A stretch of 10,788 nt of DNA. It comes from CAVSWN01 sp046728115 (lineage in GTDB: Bacteria; Acidobacteriota; Vicinamibacteria; Vicinamibacterales; CAVVIG01). Below the pieces are notes generated by a model. The model worked only from the letters and a program-made list of their open reading frames with translations. It was not told the DNA's origin and searched no databases. A program made the position numbers and the translations under genes. Positions 6,731 to 10,788 of the stretch are shown here, piece after piece. Each line of letters starts with the position of its first letter. Positions within the stretch are counted from its first letter, which is position 1. The stretch covers positions 1-10,788 of the forward strand of contig JBKPDW010000518.1 in the NCBI GenBank assembly GCA_046728115.1. Reading direction: 5' to 3'.

Positions 6731-7156
6731 GTGACCATCGAAACCCTTCGAACGATCTGCCTTGGATTTCCGGGCGCCACCGAAGACATCAAGTGGGGCG
6801 CCGATCTCGTCTTCTCGGTGGGCGGCAGGATGTTCTGTGCCGTCAACGTCGAGCCGCCTCATCAGCTCGGGTTCAAATGCACCGCTGACGACTTCGCGAC
6901 GCTCGTCGAGCGGCCGGGCATCAGGCCGGCTCCCTATCTGGCACGCGCGATGTGGGTGCAGGAGGAAGCGCTTGGCGAAGCGCTCGATCGCCGCGAACTC
7001 GAGCAGCTGCTTCGCACAGCCTACGATCTGATCAAAGCGAAGCTCTCGAAGTCGAAGCAGGCATCGCTCGGCGGCGCGCGGAGGACTGCGACTGGAGGGC
7101 GGACGATCGTCAAGCAACCTCGCGCGCCGCGCCGCGCGCGAGGACGAGCCCGATGA
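6731..7156 (+). CDS. MmcQ/YjbR family protein
   Basis: A 141-residue protein read from GTG, where the family signature begins: TIETLRTICLGFPGATEDIKWG (2-23). The rest of the CyaY-like domain follows: LVFSVGGRMFCAVNVE (26-41), a GFKCTADDFATLVERPG stretch (47-63), and APYLARAMWVQEE, then LEQLLRTAYDLIKAKLSKSK (to about 109). Family members are small cytoplasmic proteins often described as DNA-binding from their fold. Direct functional evidence is thin. The usual domain ends near residue 110, and here a basic tail rich in Arg and Lys adds about 30 residues. The last 47 bp of the gene overlap the end of the convergent membrane-protein gene, so the tail's sequence is partly constrained by the other strand. 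Confidence 0.85.
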   Translation: MTIETLRTICLGFPGATEDIKWGADLVFSVGGRMFCAVNVEPPHQLGFKCTADDFATLVERPGIRPAPYLARAMWVQEEALGEALDRRELEQLLRTAYDLIKAKLSKSKQASLGGARRTATGGRTIVKQPRAPRRARGRAR

Positions 7157-9482
7157 TCCACGCCAAGCCGTAGACGATCGCGCCGGTGGTGGCGACGCGC
7201 GTGAAGCCCCACACCATGGCGATCAGGATCGACCCGGTCGCGCCAAAAATCGACATCGCGCCGTTCACGCCCCAGGCCCAGGCCAGCAGTGCCGGACGGC
7301 CGGTGCGCAGCAGGCGAATGCCGGCGGGCAGAGGCATCCCCAGCAGCACGCCGAGCGGCAGCAGCAGCGCAACCGACAGCAGGATCCGCACGGGACGCGA
7401 GAGTCCGATCCACGCATCGAACAACGTCGGCAGCAGCACGGCGTACAGAAGCGCCGCCACGATCACGGCGGGAATGATCACGGCGATGACCGTCCCGGGC
7501 GTCCGTCCGACGCGGCGGCTCAATGCGCTCCCGAGTCCGCCGCCCAGCAGCAACGTAAACAAAATGACTGTCAGCGAATAGACAGGGTGACCGAGAAACA
7601 GGACGAACCGCTGAGTCAAACCAATCTCGATGAGCATGAAACCCGCGCCCAGACATGCAAAATACGCGAGCGGCGCCACCGACCGCACGACGTCTCCCAT
7701 CGGTTCAGGCGACAGACCGGCAAGCGGCAGCACGATGAAGAGCAATACCAGCACGAATGACAGCACCAGGAGCGTTCGCAATGTGCTGAACCCCCCGCCA
7801 AAAAGCAACGAACGATCGAACTTGATGTGCATCTCGTCCTGAAGGCGCGCCGTCTGAAAGAAGAACGGCCGATCGTCCGTGGTCGGACTGACATCCCACG
7901 GGTACAAGCGATAAAACCGATCCGGGTTGTCGTCGGTGATGAGGCGTGTGTAATCGTTCCGCTCCGACGGCGTCGTATGAGACGGGCTCAGCGGCGCGTA
8001 CACGACGCCGAACTTCAGCTCGTCGCAACGCCGAATCAGCCTGCCAATTTCTGCATCGGTGAGTGCAGAGTTCTTGAAGATGAACGTCGCCAGTTCGCCA
8101 TTTCTGGCCACGAACACGTGCTCCGCAACGTTCTGCCATCCCACGCGCTTCGACGCTGCCTGGGCCAGCGACACCAGTCGCAGACCGTCCGCGTACCACC
8201 GCGAGATCGTCAGCACCCCGTCCGGTTTGAGATGGCGGAGATACGATTCGAACGCTTCGACCGTATACAGATTGTTTTCCGTCAACGCGTAGGCCCCGGC
8301 AGATGACGCCGCCCAGGTGTCCACGAGCGATGCCTGAATCAGATCGTATCGCTCACGCGATCGGCTCACATAGCTGCGACCATCGTCGACGACGACGTTG
8401 ACGCCGGGAGCGTGATAGACGTCGCCGGAGAAACTGCGAAAGCGCTGCCCCATCACGTCGTTGACGATGATCGGGTTCACCTCGACGCCTTCGACGCGTC
8501 GCGCGCCCGAAATCAGCGCCGTCCAGATATCGCGGCCACCGCCCGGCCCGATGATCAACACGTGAGCGTTCGGCCGCAGCGAGTAGCCGAGGCCGGTCAA
8601 CTCGTAGTGTAGGTAGGAAATGCCGCCATCGAGCGGTCCGCCTTTCAGGATCTGCGTCGAGGCGCCTGCGTCGATGTCCATGATCAAACTGGACGGCCGT
8701 GCGCCCTTGTACGTTTCGCTCAGCCCCCAGTCGACATGTTCGCGTTCGTACACGGCGATGCGCGAGAACGAATTCCATTTGCTGTAGATGGTCTCGGACA
8801 GATCTCGATCCTTCGCCTCGTGGATGTCGAGCCACGGATGCCAGCCCTGAACGCCGAGCGCTATCGCGAGGGCTGCAACTGGCGCCGCCCAGATGGCCAC
8901 TCGCGGCGCGGGATCGTTCATCGCGAACAACAGCGCGCTGAACGCCGAGAGTCCAGCGGCGAACAGCAGCGCGCCGGGCCCGCCAAAGACATTCAAAACG
9001 GGAATCAGCACAAGGCAGCCGGACGCGGCTCCGATCAGATCGGAGGCGTACACCCGGCCGATGTCGCGATGCAGGCGCGACACGGCGAGCGCCAACCCCG
9101 CGCCTCCCGCCAGGAACGGCAGCGACGCGACCGCGTAGACGACGATCAGCCGGATGAGGTTCCCCGGGGAATACCTGAGGCTGATCCGCAGCCGCAGCAA
9201 CGTCACAGCAGTGACGATCGTGACGATCCAGAAGAGCGTCGCGTAGCGCTTCAGGTGACCGTTCACGCGGTCGGCGGGGTGCCACTGCGGCGTCACGTAG
9301 ATGAAGACGCTGCTCGCGCTCAGACCGAACATTGCGATCGATACGGCCATGAACGCGAAGTGGTAATACATCGTGACGGAGAAGATCCGCGCCAGCGCCA
9401 GTTCCATGACGAGCACCGCCGCCGAGAGGCAGCTGATACCGCCGAGCATGACAGGTGTGACGCGCGAGCCGTCTGGATTCAC
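7110..9482 (-). CDS. Membrane protein with spermidine-synthase-like SAM-binding domain
   Basis: A 790-residue protein: about seven membrane helices (residues 11-212), a soluble methyltransferase-like domain (about 235-545), then about seven more helices (560-788). The central domain has the nucleotide-binding glycine motif VLIIGPGGGRD (308-318), the acidic end of the next strand (VEGVEVNP, 330-337), VVVDDGRSYV (363-372) and LTENNLYTVEAFESYLRHLKPDG (400-422). This is the fused transporter/spermidine-synthase-like architecture common in soil bacteria. The catalytic Asp of true aminopropyltransferases (the D after YDxIxx) appears to be Ser385 in YDLIQASLVD. Polyamine synthesis is therefore doubtful, and the substrate is unknown. 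The GTG at 9482-9480 is the first start after an in-frame stop four codons upstream. No ribosome site is visible, and the ATG at 9449-9447 (residue 12) is a possible alternative. Confidence 0.86.
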   Translation of the reverse strand: MNPDGSRVTPVMLGGISCLSAAVLVMELALARIFSVTMYYHFAFMAVSIAMFGLSASSVFIYVTPQWHPADRVNGHLKRYATLFWIVTIVTAVTLLRLRISLRYSPGNLIRLIVVYAVASLPFLAGGAGLALAVSRLHRDIGRVYASDLIGAASGCLVLIPVLNVFGGPGALLFAAGLSAFSALLFAMNDPAPRVAIWAAPVAALAIALGVQGWHPWLDIHEAKDRDLSETIYSKWNSFSRIAVYEREHVDWGLSETYKGARPSSLIMDIDAGASTQILKGGPLDGGISYLHYELTGLGYSLRPNAHVLIIGPGGGRDIWTALISGARRVEGVEVNPIIVNDVMGQRFRSFSGDVYHAPGVNVVVDDGRSYVSRSRERYDLIQASLVDTWAASSAGAYALTENNLYTVEAFESYLRHLKPDGVLTISRWYADGLRLVSLAQAASKRVGWQNVAEHVFVARNGELATFIFKNSALTDAEIGRLIRRCDELKFGVVYAPLSPSHTTPSERNDYTRLITDDNPDRFYRLYPWDVSPTTDDRPFFFQTARLQDEMHIKFDRSLLFGGGFSTLRTLLVLSFVLVLLFIVLPLAGLSPEPMGDVVRSVAPLAYFACLGAGFMLIEIGLTQRFVLFLGHPVYSLTVILFTLLLGGGLGSALSRRVGRTPGTVIAVIIPAVIVAALLYAVLLPTLFDAWIGLSRPVRILLSVALLLPLGVLLGMPLPAGIRLLRTGRPALLAWAWGVNGAMSIFGATGSILIAMVWGFTRVATTGAIVYGLAWIIGLVLARGAAREVA

Positions 9483-9563
9483 CGCGGTAGGCTATCACGC
9501 CTTATTTCCGGCTTCAGGGTCATCTCCAAGGTCCAGCTGAGCGCTGCGTCATGATCAGGCAGG

Positions 9564-9569
9564 TATAAG
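9564..9569 (+). promoter_or_regulatory. Possible -10 element for the tandem-ACT gene
   Basis: TATAAG matches five of six consensus positions and lies 18 bp before the ATG at 9588, leaving a leader of about 12 nt that still holds the ribosome site. No good -35 box is visible. The 105-bp gap (9483-9587) is divergent and must also hold the start signals of the leftward membrane-protein gene, which I could not identify. Confidence 0.4.
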
Positions 9570-9577
9570 ATGCCGGC

Positions 9578-9582
9578 GGAGG
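9578..9582 (+). promoter_or_regulatory. Ribosome binding site of the tandem-ACT gene
   Basis: GGAGG lies 5 nt before the ATG at 9588 and decides that start. The ATG at 9570, six codons earlier in frame, has no such site. Confidence 0.75.
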
Positions 9583-9587
9583 TCACG

Positions 9588-9965
9588 ATGCATGACTTTG
9601 CGATTGAACTGACCGATCGTCCTGGCGAACTCGGTCGCGTGGCGACGGCCTTGTCGCGCTATGGCGTGAACCTCAAGGCGGTCACCGGATTGGCGCTGGA
9701 AAAGCATGTGCTCGTGCGGATCATCGCCGAGGATCACGACGCGGCGCGATCGGCATTGGAACACGCGGGTATCCGATTTACGGAAGGCGACGTCGTGCAG
9801 GTGCTGCTCGAGAATCGCGCCGGCGAGCTCGCCGCGGTGACGACAAAGCTGGCGGAAGCCAAGGTCAACCTGCGGGCGATCTACCTGACAGGAATCGTCG
9901 ACAACCTCGTAGAACTTGCCATCGTCACCGACGATGCGCGCAAGGCGAAGCGGATGCTGGAGTAG
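9588..9965 (+). CDS. Tandem ACT-domain protein
   Basis: A 125-residue cytoplasmic protein made only of two ACT domains. The first (1-65) opens with HDFAIELTDRPGELGRVATAL, and the second (about 67-125) with VVQVLLENRAGELAAVTTKL. Each has the beta-strand, DRPGEL or NRAGEL turn and helix that shape the ligand pocket, followed by NLKAV or NLRAI strands. ACT pairs normally bind amino acids and control an attached or partner enzyme. Stand-alone two-ACT proteins are common, but their partners are usually unknown. No amino-acid biosynthesis gene is adjacent. The gene has its own likely promoter and a strong ribosome site, and it is convergent with the rRNA operon, whose terminator begins 76 bp after the stop codon. 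Confidence 0.86.
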   Translation: MHDFAIELTDRPGELGRVATALSRYGVNLKAVTGLALEKHVLVRIIAEDHDAARSALEHAGIRFTEGDVVQVLLENRAGELAAVTTKLAEAKVNLRAIYLTGIVDNLVELAIVTDDARKAKRMLE

Positions 9966-10040
9966 CGACAGGCTGCTCTCGCCGCGCTGGCAGCGTGAAG
10001 GCGGATCGGAACTGTGTCGCAGCCAGACTGCCGGCGTATC

Positions 10041-10080
10041 AAAAAAAAATGGCCCGATCATCGTTTCGACGATCGGGCCA
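10041..10080 (-). terminator. Strong intrinsic terminator of the rRNA operon
   Basis: On the minus strand a 14-bp stem (TGGCCCGATC outermost, 13 of 14 positions paired) with a 3-nt loop occupies 10080-10050. It is followed by nine T (nine A on the plus strand, 10049-10041). It lies 7 nt beyond the 3' end of the 5S rRNA. The plus strand has no T run after the hairpin, so it should act mainly on the leftward rRNA transcript. Confidence 0.93.
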
Positions 10081-10087
10081 GTAATAC

Positions 10088-10205
<118 letters not shown>

Positions 10206-10261
10206 TAGTCGATGAAAACCTGAATGTGAGGATGCAAGAGATGTGAAGATTCGCCGCTTTA

Positions 10262-10317
10262 GATTCTCAAATCCTCAGATTCTCAAATCCTCAAATCCTC
10301 GGATCCTCTCATCCTTC
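10262..10317. repeat. Octanucleotide tandem repeat, seven units
   Basis: Seven 8-bp units in a row: GATTCTCA, AATCCTCA, GATTCTCA, AATCCTCA, AATCCTCG, GATCCTCT, CATCCTTC. The first four form an exact 16-bp direct duplication, and the last units decay. TGAGGAT at 10227-10233 is complementary to ATCCTCA in units 2 and 4, so the array can fold back on the sequence next to the 5S gene. The array is in the transcribed 23S-5S spacer and is likely to vary in copy number. Confidence 0.75.
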
Positions 10318-10342
10318 AGATTTTCGGTCAGGTGCCTGGGGT

Positions 10343-10395
10343 CCTGAAATCGGCGGCGCCACTCACAAGCAGCGCGCATAGCGCACGATTTCAGG
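10343..10395. repeat. 10-bp inverted repeat in the rRNA spacer
   Basis: CCTGAAATCG (10343-10352) and CGATTTCAGG (10386-10395) are perfect arms with a 33-nt centre that itself has a small GCGC/GCGC hairpin (10372-10384). GGG before the left arm and CCC after the right arm could extend the stem past an internal loop. It could be an RNase III-type processing stem, which is an inference. Confidence 0.65.
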
Positions 10396-10437
10396 TCGTC
10401 CCAAGCGATGTCAAAGAGCACTACCTGCTGATTGCGT

Positions 10438-10473
10438 ATTGCAGATTGCCGATCGCATTCAGCAATCTGCAAT
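10438..10473. repeat. 12-bp perfect inverted repeat in the rRNA spacer
   Basis: ATTGCAGATTGC (10438-10449) and GCAATCTGCAAT (10462-10473) are perfect 12-bp arms around a 12-nt loop. From memory, ATTGCAGATTGC-type motifs recur as dispersed repeats in many environmental genomes, so this may be a copy of such an element that landed in the spacer. No second copy was found elsewhere in the window by eye. Confidence 0.7.
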
Positions 10474-10533
10474 CACACTGATCCTGTGACAACTGACTAT
10501 TCTGCAAACGGTAGTTTTGCCCGACTCACTTCA

Positions 10534-10548
10534 CGCAGAGCTTCTGCG
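10534..10548. repeat. Short hairpin in the rRNA spacer
   Basis: CGCAGA (10534-10539) and TCTGCG (10543-10548) are perfect 6-bp arms with a GCT loop. Confidence 0.5.
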
Positions 10549-10557
10549 CATTCCATA

Positions 10558-10589
10558 TCAGGGATTAGGGTTGGATCCCCAGTCCCTGA
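10558..10589. repeat. Inverted repeat next to the 23S rRNA 3' end
   Basis: TCAGGGA (10558-10564) and TCCCTGA (10583-10589) are perfect 7-bp arms around an 18-nt centre that has further G-run/C-run complementarity (GGG at 10568-10570, CCCC at 10577-10580). It sits about 17 nt past the mature 23S end on the transcript and may guide 3' processing. Confidence 0.5.
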
Positions 10590-10605
10590 CGGTTTAAAAG
10601 AAATT

Positions 10606-10788
10606 ATGGTCAAGCCTCACGGCTGATTAGTATCGGTAAGCTCAACGCCTCGCGGCGCTTACACACCCGACCTATCACCTGGTCATCTTCCAGGAGCCTT
10701 TAGGAGCCTTACGGCTCGGGAGATCTCATCTTGTGGAGGGTTTCACGCTTAGATGCCTTCAGCGTTTCTCCCTTCCGGACGTAGCTAC
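10606..10788 (-). rRNA. rrl: 23S ribosomal RNA, 3' end (runs off right edge)
   Basis: The reverse complement of the last ~183 nt reads as 23S domain VI: GAAGGGAGAAACGCTGAAGG, CATCTAAGCGTGAAACCC, GATGAGATCTCCC, GATAGGTCGGGTGTGTAAGC, then GTTGAGCTTACCGATACTAA and CGTGAGGCTTGACC. The 3' end is set to about 10606 by analogy with E. coli, whose 23S ends two nucleotides after the matching ACC. Exact maturation is not known here. Most of the gene lies beyond the window. Confidence 0.96.

Larger units (their letters stand above)
10206..10605 (-). other. Long 23S-5S internal transcribed spacer, no gene seen
   Basis: About 400 nt separate the 23S and 5S genes, several times the length usual for this spacer. 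It is less GC-rich than the protein-coding part of the window. I found no tRNA (no GTTCGAATC-like T-loop with matching arms) and no credible coding frame. It holds an octanucleotide tandem array (10262-10317) and inverted repeats at 10343-10395, 10438-10473, 10534-10548 and 10558-10589. Some of these probably form the stems used when the precursor rRNA is cut, but which ones cannot be told from this sequence alone. Confidence 0.75.

Noticed and set aside
6694..6846. Longer N-terminal form of the cupin protein
   Set aside because: The extra 51 codons overlap the divergent gene and hide the signal peptide. A strong ribosome site stands at the internal ATG at 6693.
8353..9498. 381-codon minus-strand open frame and 272-codon plus-strand frame (8736-9554) over the membrane-protein gene
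   Set aside because: Both are Arg-rich shadows. The 7110-9482 frame has membrane helices and nucleotide-binding motifs throughout.
10027..10035. ACTGCCGGC repeated at the 5S 3' end (10086-10094), possible duplicated 5S end
   Set aside because: The match stops after nine bases and GCCGGC is self-complementary and GC-rich. Nothing else suggests a duplication or attachment site.
10262..10317. CRISPR-like array
   Set aside because: The units are 8 bp, contiguous and without spacers, and lie in an rRNA spacer. It is a simple tandem repeat.
10275..10472. Small open frames in the rRNA spacer
   Set aside because: Their products are translations of the repeats and show no protein character, and they have no ribosome site.
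10206..10605. tRNA gene in the 23S-5S spacer
   Set aside because: I looked for a T-loop with a matching acceptor stem on both strands and saw none. The hairpins have the wrong sizes and spacing for a cloverleaf.

Overview
The window is GC-rich bacterial chromosome. It most resembles a soil-type Acidobacteriota, perhaps Vicinamibacteria. The main reasons are an 'acidobacterial duplicated orphan permease' type MacB/FtsX protein with no ATPase beside it, small orphan transcription units, and genes of families common in that phylum. The taxon is inferred from gene content, because the visible rRNA fragment was not compared with a database.

Left part (1-4924). A lipase-maturation-factor-like membrane protein runs leftward off the edge. 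Only its N-terminal 183 residues are visible. A B12-binding-type radical SAM protein (665-2230) is divergent from it, followed by a weak terminator hairpin. A complete 814-residue two-module MacB/FtsX permease lies at 2480-4924.

Middle part (4979-7156). A conserved two-part protein of unknown function (4979-5551) converges on a leftward pair: an exported cupin (6121-6693) followed 17 bp later by a DinB-fold protein (5588-6103). A MmcQ/YjbR-family gene (6731-7156) is divergent from the cupin. The 37 bp between them hold a perfect small palindrome that covers the -10-like elements of both genes.

Right part (7110-10788). A 790-residue membrane protein with a central spermidine-synthase-like SAM-binding domain runs leftward. 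Its last codons overlap the end of the MmcQ/YjbR gene tail to tail by 47 bp. A tandem-ACT protein (9588-9965) runs rightward into the end of an rRNA operon. That operon is transcribed leftward: the 23S rRNA 3' end enters from the right edge, followed by a roughly 400-nt spacer, the 5S rRNA (10088-10205) and a strong intrinsic terminator (10041-10080). The spacer is unusually long and carries an octanucleotide tandem array and several inverted repeats.

The genes look like independent housekeeping or accessory units rather than one pathway, and I see no clear new multi-gene system. The parts most worth a second look are the repeat-filled 23S-5S spacer, the palindromic repeat translated in frame inside the radical SAM gene, the palindromic divergent promoter at 6708-6720, and the altered catalytic position in the spermidine-synthase-like domain.
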